Assembly (NCBI RefSeq): GCF_000275845.1
Contig: NW_006766893.1
Coordinates: 327,413-391,412 of the forward strand
Source: Dichomitus squalens LYAD-421 SS1
Lineage: Eukaryota; Basidiomycota; Agaricomycetes; Polyporales; Polyporaceae
Length of the DNA stretch: 64,000 nt
Reading direction: 5' to 3'
A program made the translations under genes and the position numbers. The notes under the pieces are model-generated. The model was given only the letters and a program-made list of their open reading frames with translations. It had not been told where the DNA came from and made no database searches. This document shows positions 9,859 to 21,753 of the stretch, piece by piece (the first letter of the stretch is position 1; every line of letters begins with the position of its first letter).

Positions 9859-11691
9859 TTAATCATCCTCGTCCACCTCATCCTCATCCTCTTCGTCGTC
9901 CTCATCGTCGCTCTCCCCCATTCGCTCATTGCTCTCACCATCTCCGCTGTCCTCGTCCGACGACTCAACGTGCTCGTACTCAACCCTCCCGACCACCAGC
10001 TTCTTCAGGCGAGCCAGGTACTTGCCCTGCAGCGTATCGTACTCGTCCTCGGTCCAGTGATGCAAGCACAGCTGCAAGAGACGAAGACGCGCCCCGCGCG
10101 CCATGCGTGCCTCAAGGCTGCGGAGGAGGACGTCGAAGAACTCTTCGGATGCATAGAACCCGTCCCCGTCCACTCCGTCGGAGATGGTGACGGCTGCCAG
10201 CCCCGGACAAAGCATCTCGGCTTCCTCGTCCGTGGGGGTAAGAATCTTCCATGCCCGACCAACGTCGCCCGTGCCAGTGAGAGACAGGGATGCTAGCCGG
10301 GGAAACGTCCGAATGGCGACCTCGAGATCTCCGCGGTCTAGCGCAGTGAAATCCACGTGCAGTTGTATGTTGCTCAGGTTGTTCGCTGGGACGAGGCGAA
10401 CGAGGTCGCGGAGCCCGGTCTTCGTAGCTCCCTGCCAGCCCGGTTCGTCGCGAGGAATGTGTTCGTTTGCTTCGCTCCTGTCAAAGGATAGTTGCAGGAT
10501 ATTGCGGCTGCTGAACCTCGTCCTCCCGAACAGGGAGTAGATATCGCGGTATGCAATGTACTCGACGGTGTCAATGGTGGCGAGAGAGCGGATGCGGGAT
10601 GCAGAGGAGGGTGGGAGGAGCGCTGAGAACGTTTCAGGGAGGAGACTAAGTCCATTTTCAACGACTCCCTCGAAAATAGACGCGATACGGAGTACGGTGA
10701 CAGCAGGAAGACCGAGATGGGAAAGGACCTGGGTGTAGGTGCGGAACGTATGCGGGGAGGTCACTACGAGCGTGTGGAGGCGAGGAAGTGTGATAACAGG
10801 TCTACGGAGCCCTTCACCTGGCCGAGGAATATCCGTCACATCGGCGAGGACGCGATCAAGTCTGAGACGTTCCAAGCTGCTGCAAGCGGCCAATATGTCC
10901 AAAAGGGTGTTGAACGGAATGCGCCACGATGCCTCGGAGAGCTCTAAGATCCGTAACCTGGAAAAGAGGTCGACGCTAGTCGGTGGACCGAGCAAGGACA
11001 AGCGGAGCACGTCAAGTCGTGGAGCGTTGTCTGCACTCAGCGCGAGGTCTGGAGTGGTGTTAATGTCCAAAAATGCGGAAAACGACGTGAGATGAGGATA
11101 CGCATCCAAAGTCGTGAGGTTCGGTAAGGTCGTCGACAACAACTTGCGAAAGAACGTGGTCCATACGGGGTGCGCACCGAATGTGATTGTTTGGAGGGAA
11201 GTCGCGTACTGACGATGGAATAGTATGTTCAACTCAAAAAGCGGGAAGTCCGGGCAGTGGAAGTGGAGCTTGACCAGGCCAGCGCTCGGTTGGGTCGCCG
11301 CTCGGGGCAGACATAGTTTGAGCCAGTCAGGTCGACGGTAGACATGAATGTCGCACCAAAGCTTCGGAGTCCCGCAGATGAGATCGCGCCAATAGCGACA
11401 GGTGGAGGTGACCCATATCCAATAGACTTGAGGTTTTGGCCCGTCGTCGAAAAAATCCAGGTAGTGCTGATAAGGAATCAAAGAAGAGTAGACGTGGTCG
11501 AATATATCTACCAGCAGTTCATTAGGGAGTCGGTTGATTGCGGCAGCATCGTTATGACCGATTGTTCCGATTGAATGGGGATCCTGAAAATGACGCAAGG
11601 ACGAAGCCATATGTAGAGGGTGTAGCAGAACAGAGAAAAGCACAGCAGCTGAGCGCAAGTCACTGGCGCTTATATTGCCAATCGCGGTCAA
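9859..11691 (-). CDS. F-box/LRR-type protein with acidic tail
   Basis: This is a single uninterrupted reading frame of 610 codons. An F-box-like segment begins near residue 53 (INRLPNELLVDIFDHVYSS), followed by the basidiomycete extension with WVTSTCRYWRDLI and TPKLWCDIHV. The rest is a leucine-rich, repeat-like region that is likely to bind substrate. F-box proteins usually act as substrate adaptors of SCF (Skp1-Cul1) ubiquitin ligases; the target here is unknown. The last about 35 residues are almost entirely Asp, Glu and Ser (for example DDEDDEEDEDEVDEDD). The first 27 residues are hydrophobic and unlike other F-box N-termini, so translation may begin at Met28 (11610; MASSLRHFQDPHS). Large diverse F-box families of this type are common in Agaricomycetes. 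Confidence 0.85.
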   Translation of the reverse strand: MTAIGNISASDLRSAAVLFSVLLHPLHMASSLRHFQDPHSIGTIGHNDAAAINRLPNELLVDIFDHVYSSLIPYQHYLDFFDDGPKPQVYWIWVTSTCRYWRDLICGTPKLWCDIHVYRRPDWLKLCLPRAATQPSAGLVKLHFHCPDFPLFELNILFHRQYATSLQTITFGAHPVWTTFFRKLLSTTLPNLTTLDAYPHLTSFSAFLDINTTPDLALSADNAPRLDVLRLSLLGPPTSVDLFSRLRILELSEASWRIPFNTLLDILAACSSLERLRLDRVLADVTDIPRPGEGLRRPVITLPRLHTLVVTSPHTFRTYTQVLSHLGLPAVTVLRIASIFEGVVENGLSLLPETFSALLPPSSASRIRSLATIDTVEYIAYRDIYSLFGRTRFSSRNILQLSFDRSEANEHIPRDEPGWQGATKTGLRDLVRLVPANNLSNIQLHVDFTALDRGDLEVAIRTFPRLASLSLTGTGDVGRAWKILTPTDEEAEMLCPGLAAVTISDGVDGDGFYASEEFFDVLLRSLEARMARGARLRLLQLCLHHWTEDEYDTLQGKYLARLKKLVVGRVEYEHVESSDEDSGDGESNERMGESDDEDDEEDEDEVDEDD

Positions 11692-14176
11692 GCGCCGACC
11701 CCGAGCCTTTCTATAAAGGCCGTAGTAGGACAGCTTACCGATCCCACCGTTTGACTGCGCCCGACTCGCTATTGGGGGTCACCACTCTCTGGAAGTACTA
11801 TTCTGCCTACTCTTCGTCCGCCTATGTCACGTCTTCCGGCAGAAGACATTCACCACATGAGCCGTGCAAGCCACTGCGTCTAGAAGTCAGCGAACTGTAG
11901 TCGGGCTACATTGATCCCCAGTCAGTGCTGTCTCTGTTTTTTGCTGGCCTATTGTCATCAGGCTCGTTTATGCAGTATTTGCTGGGACTTGCGTCTCTCC
12001 TCTAAGCTTGGCCCTGTCGTCATTATCCTGAACTCGCTCTTATCATCATCACTTGGATCGTCTTCCTCGCTGAAAGTCGTCTCCATAGGCATGTAGTCCC
12101 CGCCGTTGACGACATCTTGCAATTGCTCGACATACAGCTTGCAAACCTTCTCGTCCGCTTCAAAGGCAAATGGAGCAATTTGAGCCATCATAGAGCGGTC
12201 AGCACCACGATTGGGGTAAATTTGCCAGAGCCTGGGCCACGAAACAGAGGCTTGGAGTGGAGGTGAGATCGCCCCACTTCTTCCCAAGCGTCTGCGCGAG
12301 AGGGCCTTGCACCCGCCGCACCGCCCGAACGTTAGTTACTCATTGGCTGGTACCTGAGATCATTCCCCCTCCACGAAGGTAGCCAGCTCTCCGCATACCG
12401 ACCTTCGCTCGAGATCCAGGCGATTATGACTTGAGCGACGTGAAAATAGCCCAGGTAATCCCCCCTTGGGCTCTCACAAATACACCCTATTCACGAAGAA
12501 CACTTTCGAGACACTTGGGACTCCCTGCTCGGCGATACGCTCAGTCGGGTTCCAAGGCATCAGACGACCTGATTGGGCTTGCAAACTGTTGACCTGAGCG
12601 TGTTTCAAACAGGGCCTATCATGCTCAAAAGCGCTGTCATGGCGGCAGAAGCCCCCATGAATTTTTGCATTGAGGCTGGTTGTACTGGGCAGAGTCGGCG
12701 AGCGCAAGTGCGGGGAGACGAAATCCCTCTGGTCAGGTCTCGCTTATATACCTCACTTCTCGGTCGGCGACCTTTGGTCCCCAGGCGGTCAAAACGATAT
12801 GCCGACCGGAGGAAACCTTGCTGTACGTACATGCCCTGCAACCGGGCTGGACGGTGCAAGCCATGAGAAGCTGGACACTTGAAGCCATCCAGCGCATGAA
12901 GGCCGCAGGAGAATGCAAGTCCAGCCCTTTGCACTCGATCTCCTACTTGTCGCATGTGCTGCTGCGAAGCCATCTGACCGGTCCCCGGATGTATATCATT
13001 GTCCACGCTGTCACGGATTGGAGCACATGCAAAGACAGAATCGAGAAGCGTGTAGACGCGATCAGGGCGCGCCTTGCGGCAAGCTCAACGTTTTTCCGAG
13101 CATGTTCTTGAGCAAACGCTTAGGTGATCCATCCGACAGGCGTGGATCTTCCTGTACATGTACATCACCGCGGGCTGTCTCTCTGGCGACTATTCCAGCC
13201 AACCAGCCTAGGTCGGAGAGGAGACCGATGTCGCCCAGCGCAACGACAACCCGCACATACTGTCACTGTAGGAGCGCACGGGATGTAGGCAGGTTCAAGA
13301 TTCCAGACCTGAATAGACGCGATACTATGCTTCTGAATGATACCTGCGGTCAGAAGACGGGCTGGGTGCAATGCCGCAGTTTCCGGGGGAAGCAACCCAC
13401 CTTCACCCACGGCTTGCCGTACTCGGTTCTGATTATCGTCAATCTTCAATCCCGCGTCGTCAACTGACTGACGCAGCTGGGTGGGACTGATCGCGGAGGC
13501 GCTGCATTGCCGTACACGTGGGCTAAGGAAGTTGCTAGGAAGTTGACGCATTTGAATTGCTGTTAACTTTCGTAACATTCCCACCTAGGAGCTGCGAGAA
13601 GCTTGACAGTAGTGGGAGCGGGGAAGGGAGAAACACGACACACGGTACCGCACGCAGCTTGGGTGGTTCACTCAAACTGCATCCATGTTTGACACCTACG
13701 GAATGCACTCCGCCAGCTACTTATCACGAGTGAGTTTGGGACTTACACCTCCCTAATGCAGGCGGAGGGGTGGCATCACGACAAGTATACATAGCTCCAT
13801 GATCTCAGCCAAGCTAACCCCGATCATCGTCGGCAATCCAGCACTTGCCCGCACAGAGCCGCGGCGCCATAACACGATTGCTTTCATTCTTGTGTAGGTT
13901 TTACTCGAGCAACATTGACGCACGGTGTCTTAAAGAACGTAAAGTACATTAAACTATGTGCGATCATTCTAAGAGAATGTGCAAAGCAGAAGACGTCGGG
14001 AGCCTAATCACAGCAAATGTCAAACGTATAACAAAGCGACAAAGAACGAGCGAAAGGTGTGCGACGAGGTGCACGCGGAACCACCGCATGATACACTGAA
14101 TTATCCTACATCAATATCCTGCCTAGTATATCCTCCACCTGCGACGCGTATCTAGGTATCCCATGGCGATGCCGTT
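11692..14176. other. Gene-poor interval with short open frames only
   Basis: About 2.5 kb. The most gene-like piece is a minus-strand frame at 12287-11958 with an acidic stretch (FSEEDDPSDDDKSEF), which I cannot place in a family and which lacks a convincing start. Frames of 130-180 codons at 12605-13006 (minus), 12913-13467 (plus) and 13165-13584 (minus) overlap one another and show no domain. Confidence 0.45.
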
Positions 14177-15544
14177 TTACTCCGCACGCGAGGTCCCACT
14201 CTCAATATCAGTCATTGTGCGATCCTTCGAATCGTACACCTCAAGGGACTGGCGATCGTGCGTGCGCGACACCGAGACGTTGATCGCCACGGGACGGAGG
14301 TTGTAATCCGTACCGCCGATCGTCTGGCCTTGGAACTCAGACCCTCCCTTGGCCGACACCTCGTTCATCGTGTAACCCAACCCAACACGGATGATGATGA
14401 GAGTGAATACAACGCCCTTTGCCACCGTCAATGAGTGGGGTAATCGCGACCGGGTGCAGAACAGGACTCACTATGAGGGGCTGAAGAATGTCAAGGCACA
14501 CGTATTGGGCGTTCGAACCGGCGAGGTACGTGCCGAGCAATGAAGCTAGGGCGGCTGAGTAGATGGCGGCCGACTGAACGAGGGTCTCGACTACCTCCCA
14601 ATGGCCGCTGCCAGCACGGTAGCTCTTCACACGGCGGTTCATCCATACAATGCGCGCGGCAATGAGAACTAGGGTGAACAGTTGTCAGCGCCTTGAAAAA
14701 TAGATTGACAGCGCGCTCAAGAAGAATCACGAGCGGGGAAAAGAACGCGGCAGGAGATCCGCTGCCAGGCAATGCAGGGCAAGGGGACTCACTTGTAGTG
14801 AGGAGATTCGTCGTCAGCGACAGCGAGAAGAAAGCACGTATCCACGGTTGGAGATTGGCCGCAAAGATTGCGCCAACCCCCTTGACCATGCCAATCTCTG
14901 CACACGCGCCATATCCAGCGACTATAATGACGAAGGCGTCAGTTTGGAGGTTTTCCAAGGGCTAGCTATGATACTTACCTGCAGTGGCGATCAGCAAAAT
15001 GACCGGAAGGACGATGATGTACCAGGCGTGATTCCAGACTACGAAGAGACGATACGTTACGAAGCTATCGGCAACGATAGTCATAGTGATGTAGATTACA
15101 TCCTTCGCGACGAGTGTAGGGTTATTGAGGGTCGAGTAGAAGAGCAGTGCACCATCCGGCTTGCCACCTTCCACCACGAACGCTTGTAATGCTCGTTGCA
15201 CATCTATACACAGATGCTTTCACGAGATCAGACTGGTCTTCGACACAATATTGGGGAAACCAAAACGTACTGCCACCGATAGCACCCACATCACCGTCGA
15301 GGTAGCGAAGAGCAACTTGTTCAGAGTAGACTTGCTACGCCTCTTCTCCCTGTAGAGGAGAATCCAAATCGCAATAGCATACAGGACAGTGAAGGCGCCG
15401 AAAACCAGCGACTCCGTAAACAGCGCGATGAGCTATAAAAGTGAGTTTCAGCGCCAGCCTGGGTAGTACGATTCATAGGCCAAGTCGAAATGGGGCACAA
15501 CGCACCGAGGCTCGTGCAATCGGGAATGTCGCTTCGTCAGACAT
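14177..15544 (-). CDS. Seven-transmembrane protein of an agaricomycete family
   Basis: Six exons join in frame to 334 codons plus stop: 15544-15506, 15432-15271, 15216-14979, 14921-14793, 14668-14472 and 14416-14177. The protein starts MSDEATFPIARAS and continues with hydrophobic helices: ESLVFGAFTVLYAIAIWIL, ATSTVMWVLSVA, DVIYITMTIVADSFVTYRLF, WYIIVLPVILLIATA, then WIRAFFSLSLTTNLL, TLVQSAAIYSAALASLLGTY and VVFTLIIIRVGLGYT. The cytosolic tail is hydrophilic. The HLCIDVQRALQAFVV junction and the YICL-type DILQPLIG segment are typical of a widespread, functionally uncharacterised membrane family of Agaricomycetes. It probably has seven spans in the plasma membrane or endomembranes. No ligand, partner or enzymatic motif is visible. 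It has no evident functional link to its neighbours. Confidence 0.85.
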
Positions 15545-18543
15545 CTCTGCAGGGCTAGAACAGGCTTGAGACTGGCAGAGATGGAGGGAAGGGGGTTTTG
15601 GGAACTTTGCAGTTGCAGAGTCGGGTCTCGCAGGGTCTTTATGAGGCCCGGATGCGCGCGAAGCACCTAAGCGCAAGAAGCGCAGAGGGCTGGACAGAGA
15701 GCCCTCGATAGACGACTTTCATGCCGTTATTGGTGGGGTGGGTCAGTGGCAACCGCTGCGACCGTGGGTCGCAATCAGGGTCCTCTCGGCTACTCAAAAA
15801 CTGTGAGAAACGGGGGACTTGCGGCATAGCCCTTGCTGGCGCTTGCTGCCCATGTTCTGCTGATGTTGACATGCGATCTTCCTGCTCGGGCGCTGCTTAC
15901 GCTCAGACACGGGCTCGACCGGCAGCTTCCAAATTTTCCATCTCACAACGCGAGGCTTCTTTTATGCCATGTGGGCGGCGCAGGTATAAGGGGATCAAGG
16001 CAAGCTGAATAATTCCGGCGACACCGATATACTTGAGCAACTTACTGAGTTTCGTGTTCGGTCGACTCCAGGGGACCGATGAGGAACACCTCCGAATTTC
16101 GTAACATGGAAACCGGCAAATTCGACAGGTCCACGTCGTCTGCGACATTGTGTGGGGATGGAGTGGGGATGCAATAGACCAACCGCGAGCCCCCCTATGA
16201 CTAATATTAGCAAGGAGAGGCGTGAACGTAGTGCGCTGGTAAGTCTCCATCCAGTGTGGGCCGACGGAAGGGCCCAAACGGTTTTGCCGACAGGCCGGCG
16301 GATTAGACGCCCAAAGTGGAAACCAAATGCGCAATCGATGTGCAGGAACGCTACGTTCTGCTCACTTAACAGTACTCATGCTCCCTCGGGCGTAATCTCG
16401 TACGCGAGCTGCGGAAACAATCCTTCGTCCTTTGGCCTGAATAGCCTATGACGGGGGCAGATGGCAAGCTATGATGCTCATTTTGCTAGCTGTAATGCTT
16501 CAGATGCCAAAATACGAGCGCCAGGTGAGTGTAGCATCTCTTTAAGCCTCCGCTGAGTAATCCTGTGAACCTTGAAAGGAAGGATGGGATAATACCGAGG
16601 TCAAATGGCTCCGATCAGAGGTACGTAACAGGCAATCACCGAGGAATGCAACTTATAATACAGTCCCAACATCTGGCGCTCCGCCAATCAATCTCCTTCT
16701 GATGCAGTTTGGTTGGCGTAGTGGCGTTTGCATACCAGCATCCTCTGCAGATCACCGCGCCCACCACCTATGTCTGTCTCCCTGGCCAACCGCTTAGGGA
16801 AAGACTGAGAGCGACGCAGGAAGGTGCGTATTGCGCACATGAGCCCGTGGGCTTGCTCATGACACGAACCAAAGCAACAGCGTTGTCCCGACCGACAAGC
16901 CCTCTCGACAAGAAACACGCTCAGGTCGGTTAATGAGCCGATAAAGATGCGGGACCGATACGTCACTCATGATGCATGATGCTCGAGTACATAGTGGACG
17001 ACGCGTTCTGTGGGGCCCGAAACGTCAGAGTAAGTACCTATCACTAGGCTCGCGTATGAACCGGTTCCTAACCGACCTGAGCTATTTTGAAAGGGCCTAC
17101 TGCGGCTGTCGTCCCTGTTTACCACATCACACTATGCCAGATTGACTCCCGGCATCAGGGACGCTTGAATATCGCGGGTGGCCTTGATCGTTACTGCAAT
17201 ACTCGCGGGGATAGACGCTAACAAGTACTTGTGACCTCTAGTTTAGGGACGACGGTGTAGTAGCTGCCGAGGACCCGCACTGCGCAATGTCAACGATACA
17301 AGTGCGACTCAGGCAAATGATGCGTGGCATAAACGGAGTTGCTCGCCGCGCAAGTCGCTCGATCGGGCACTTTGGACTTCCAACTCGTATTGCATGCCTC
17401 CCTTTACTTCAGTTGAGTCTGGAAGTAGATGTAAGCGCCTGCTCCGACTAGGATATCAATCCTCTACCACGTTAACCAGCCTTTGAGCGAAACGAGTCGA
17501 CATGCTTGACAACTTCACACCGCACTGAGTAGCTTTGTGTTCAATGCCGTCAACGCGATATGACATTCAAATTCGCCACCGTGCCGATGTGGCGAGCGGT
17601 GCCGCGACATGAAGCGAAGGTACTTCCCAGACCCTGAAGGCAAAACGGGTTTGAAGACGTCGGCAGCGTGACACCGAGCTTTTCGGCCCAGGATCGTCGG
17701 GTGCACGAGGCTCGGAACTCGGAAGCAGAAGTTCCCGGACGGCCACCCTCAGAGTCGTGGTCTCGCCCTGAATACACATCGATATTTACGTGTTTGAAGT
17801 ACGGCGAAGCTGAGCATCTGGAGACCCCAGTTTGCTATGAAGGCAGCTCATCGCCTGTGCTACATAGATCAAGCACTCCACCTTTACCATCTCCGAGTCT
17901 CGCCATCCTTCGCCAACACACTACGTCAACGCCCTTGTATATATGTGATATACTCTCTAAAAGATGCTCACCGACGAGTATTGCTCATGGCTCTGAACAC
18001 AGGTGCCATCGGCAGAGCGTCGGTGTCGATCAAACCGAGCTGCAGTTGCGCACGATTGAATTGCCGAAGAAACCGTTGGAGCTCAGGTGCATGAGGTATT
18101 GTGGAGCTGTCAATTGTGACTGAGCGGGACATGAGAAATCGCTACGCCCCTACTGGGTTGGTCTTATGCGTACTCGGGAGCCATTCAATACCTCGCGCGG
18201 TTAGTGTCCACACCAACGTAGTTTATGGTCAGGCGAAAAGTCAGTTTGAGATGCCCCTTCGCTACATGCTGGCGAAGGAAGTAATTCCCAGGAATCTGAC
18301 CAACGCTGGTATCCATGGTTTTATTGAAAGGTCGAGTGAGTTATGCTATTAGCGAAGAATCATATGAGGTTCGCTTATTGATCGGATTCGCCGAAGATGA
18401 GTACTCTTCAGTCCAGCTTGTCGTATTAATCACCCATCACTCAAGGTTGTAAGGGTAGTGGTGGTCGTACATGTACATGATAATATATGAAGCTATGTAA
18501 GATGCTGACATGAGCATCTGTCTCCCATGGAGCTGAACTCGAC
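15545..18543. other. About 3 kb without a supported gene
   Basis: Several frames of 90-150 codons occur (15903-16334 minus, 17668-18123 plus), but they overlap others, have no domain and no splice partners I could find. The promoter of the 7TM gene should lie in the first few hundred bases. Confidence 0.45.
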
Positions 18544-21066
18544 CTATAACTCTAGGGCACCTACACCCCTCTCATCGACAACTTGATTGACTACCTTGAC
18601 CGCATTCGCACGTCGCGCATGTTTGAGTAGGTATATCATCGATGAAGGCGTCATGCCCTCCATCCTCTTCGCCGCGCCCTGTCCAAAAGTCAGCTCTATT
18701 TCTACCACACGAGAAGATGAGCATAGATGACTCACAATGCTCGTAGGCCGCGCCTTCGTCAGCCGCTCCCTAACTTCGGAGCTCAAGCCCTCAACGGTTG
18801 AGTAATCGAGATGCGGGTCGAGCACGAGCGACTCGTCCTCCATGAATAGTCGCAGGTCCGCCTCTTGTCGGCGCAGATGAGGGTTGTAAATCGCGTCGGT
18901 CTCGACACGACCGAGAATGTGTGGGTGTATGGATGCAAGCTCGGGGAGGACAGGTGTGAGCGCGTCTATGGGCACGTTTCTGTGGCTAAGGAGCTCGAAC
19001 GCGCTGAACGGGGTGACCGTGAGTACATGGCTAAGCGATAGAGCCGAACGTGGACACACCTCTTCAGATTACCGTCACTTTTCCTGTCGAAACCGTGAGC
19101 CTGCCACCTCTGCAGCAGACTTTAGGGGCATAGAAACCTGAGAGGGCACTTGGCACGTACCTGCGGACTCAGTACGCAAGACTGGAGGAGCTCCGTGACG
19201 CGCCTAAGCTCCGCGCGGGTAGACTCGAACCGTGCCCACCGCGCATCGCCCACCGCCCCCGCCGCGCGACCCTTCTCCGTCAATCGCAAATCCGCATTGT
19301 CGCTTCGCAGCGTCATGCGGTACTCAGAGCGTGACGTGAACATTCGATCTGCCACACCAACGGGTGAATAAGACCATGCGTGACACAATGATTTTGAGGA
19401 AAAGAGATGTACATGGCTCTTCGGCGCCCTTAACGATGAGGTCGTCGATCATGACGCCGATGTAGCCGTCGGCGCGTGTGATGACGAGTGGAGGCCGACG
19501 GAGGGCCGACAAGCCTGCGTTGATGCCTGCGACGACGCCTTGGCCAGCGGCCTCTTCATACCCAGTGGTCCCATTGATCTGGCCTGCAAGTAACAGACCC
19601 TTCAAGAATATATCAATGAATGCATTCCCAAAGACAATATCGGACAGAAACCTTGATCCGTTTCGTCTCCAGCGTGGGCCCGAGCTCGCGCGCGTCAATG
19701 TGATCATACTCAACTCCGTACGCCGGCCGGACCAGCTTCGCGTTCTCGAGACCCGGGACGGAGTGGTATATCTGCTCCTGCACGTCTTCCGGCATGCTGC
19801 ACGAGAGGCCGTTCGGGTATACGAGGTTAGAATCGTACCCCTCGGGCTCGAGCCATACGTTGTGGGAGGCCTTGTGCGGAAAGCGCGTCACTTTCGCTTC
19901 GAGCGATGGGCAGTACCGCGGGCCTTTCTTGGTTTCTTGGATGTGCACGCAGCGATGGATGTTGTCGCGGATGATCTGGTGCGTGGTCTGGGTCGTCGCC
20001 GTCATCCAGCATCGGATTTGGTTGTCCTGCGAGATTGGGAAAGCCATCAGCGAACAGGCGGGAGACACTGTGGAGAAGCGTACTGCATTGGCGACACGAT
20101 CGTTCATGAAGCTGAAAGGGAGAGGAGTGTTGTCTCCTTCCTGAATCTCAAGCCTCGAGAAATCGATGGAGTCCTTCGCCAGCCTGGCAGGGGTACCTGT
20201 CTGCAGTCGGCCGAGCTTGAAACCCGCGGCGCTAAGTGACGCAGATAGGCCGACCGACGGAGCTTCGTTCATGCGTCCGGCGGGGAATCGCTTCATACCA
20301 ATATGGATCTCCCCCGAAAGGAAAGTCCCCGTGCAGATGACCACCTGGGAGCAAGCGATCACCTCCCCGGAGTCCAGCTTAACGCCACGGACCTCTGCGC
20401 CTGGGAGGTCTGTAGACCCGAGTGGATGGCCGAGGACGAGGTCAAACACGCTGCCGGCGTGGATGGAGAGGTTAGGGTAGCTGCGCAGGGCCGCCTGCAT
20501 GTGCGTCTTGTAGAGCTTACGGTCGACCTGGGCTCGAGGGCTCTGCAGAGACATTAGCTTGGGGAACGGCCATCGGTGCCGGAGGGCGACTGACCCAAAC
20601 GGCGGCCCCTTTGGACCGGTTGAGTATCTGGAACTGGATGCCCGCCTCGTCTAGCGCATATGGTCAGAAAACAGGCCAATCCTATGTGCTTCGATTTCAT
20701 ACCTGTTACCTTCGCGCAGAGTCCGTCGAGCGCGTCGACCTCGCGCATAAGGGTGCCCTTCCCGACACCACCCATCGAGGGATTGCATGACAGCTCTCCA
20801 ATCGTGTCGAGGTTCTGCGTCAGCAGCAGCGTCCGGGCGCCTGTGCGCGCTGCACCCGCGGCGGCCTCACAGCCTGCATGACCACCGCCTATTACACATA
20901 CTAGAGTGTAAGGATCCCAAGTGTGAGTTTTCATGGCGCGTGCTGAGAACGGAAGCACAGACGCACCGTCATATTGTTGCGCTGGTGTCGCCGCACTCAG
21001 TGAGGCATATCCTCGGAATCCCGCAAAATGTCTATGCGAGAGTGCTCTGCTGATGCACCTGTGCAT
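18544..21066 (-). CDS. MTO1: Mitochondrial tRNA uridine-34 modification enzyme MTO1/MnmG
   Basis: MTO1 is the FAD-dependent subunit that, with Mss1/GTPBP3, installs the carboxymethylaminomethyl or taurinomethyl group on wobble U34 of mitochondrial tRNAs. Nine exons join to 673 codons: 21066-20967, 20900-20703, 20650-20595, 20542-20084, 20026-19652, 19599-19413, 19348-19161, about 19059-18736 and 18678-18544. The N-terminus is basic and serine-rich ([17 protein letters not shown]), as expected of a mitochondrial presequence. It is followed by the FAD-binding [12 protein letters not shown], then [81 protein letters not shown] and [20 protein letters not shown]. The helical C-terminal domain ends near [14 protein letters not shown]. 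Length and motif order are normal for the family. It is transcribed divergently from DPH3, with 267 bp between the start codons. Confidence 0.96.
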
Positions 21067-21333
21067 ACAGGCCTAACGGTGATCCTTGTCTGGTCGCCGG
21101 TAGCGGTATACGGAATAACTGGCAAGTTTCGTAACACAGCTGCTGCCAGCGAGAGCAAGCGCCCATTTCTGCTGCCCTTACATAAGCAAATTTTGCACTT
21201 TGTATCGTCCTCCGATTTCTGATCCGTTCCGCACACTCAGCTTGACTTGACTTTTGGGCTTGCCGCACACGACGCTGGGCCGTCAGGCCGTTCTCAATAC
21301 TCGCTTTTCTGGGTCTCTGTCTTTCTCATCACC
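21067..21333. promoter_or_regulatory. Shared MTO1-DPH3 divergent promoter region
   Basis: Only 267 bp separate the MTO1 start codon (minus) from the DPH3 start codon (plus), so regulatory sequence for both genes is probably contained here. I see no clear TATA box. The assignment is from geometry only. Confidence 0.55.
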
Positions 21334-21753
21334 ATGGGCGCCTACTACGACGAGGTCGAGATCGAGGACATGGTCTGGGACGAGGAGAAGCGGGTGTACC
21401 ACTACCCGTGCCCGTGCGGGGACCGGTTCGAGATCTCGCGCAAGCAGCTGAAGAACTACGAGGACGTCGCGACGTGCCCGAGCTGCAGTCTGGTTATACG
21501 GGTGATATATGATCCTGTGAGTGCCTTGCGGTGCTACCTATGCCCGTTTTGCGAGTGACTGACTGTTGCGAATGACGGCCAGCTGGACTTCGAGGACGAC
21601 CCCTCAGACGACGAAGACGAGGGCGCGTCTGCAGAAGAGGAGGAAGATGATGAGGACGAGGATGAGGATAGCGAGGAGGAGACTTTTGAGGATGCGATGG
21701 AGCACTTGACCATCGCTGACGAGAAGCCGCAGGCGATCGCCGTCGCTGCGTGA
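21334..21753 (+). CDS. DPH3: Diphthamide biosynthesis protein 3 (DPH3/KTI11), CSL zinc finger
   Basis: Two exons (21334-21516 and 21583-21753) give 117 residues. The N-terminal CSL zinc-finger domain is complete: [15 protein letters not shown], then [18 protein letters not shown] and [16 protein letters not shown], with zinc ligands in the CPCG and CPSC pairs. Dph3/Kti11 donates electrons to the Dph1-Dph2 radical enzyme that starts diphthamide formation on elongation factor 2. It is also required for Elongator-dependent modification of wobble U34 in cytosolic tRNAs. Exon 2 adds an unusually acidic tail ([16 protein letters not shown]), making the protein longer than the usual roughly 80-90 residues. 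The start at 21334 gives [12 protein letters not shown], matching family N-termini. Confidence 0.95.

Noticed and set aside
12605..13584. Possible membrane-protein gene on the minus strand
   Set aside because: Some weakly hydrophobic pieces, but I could not join exons or recognise a conserved motif.
15903..16334. Minus-strand frame of 143 codons
   Set aside because: No family match; the short hydrophobic segment is not enough to call a gene.
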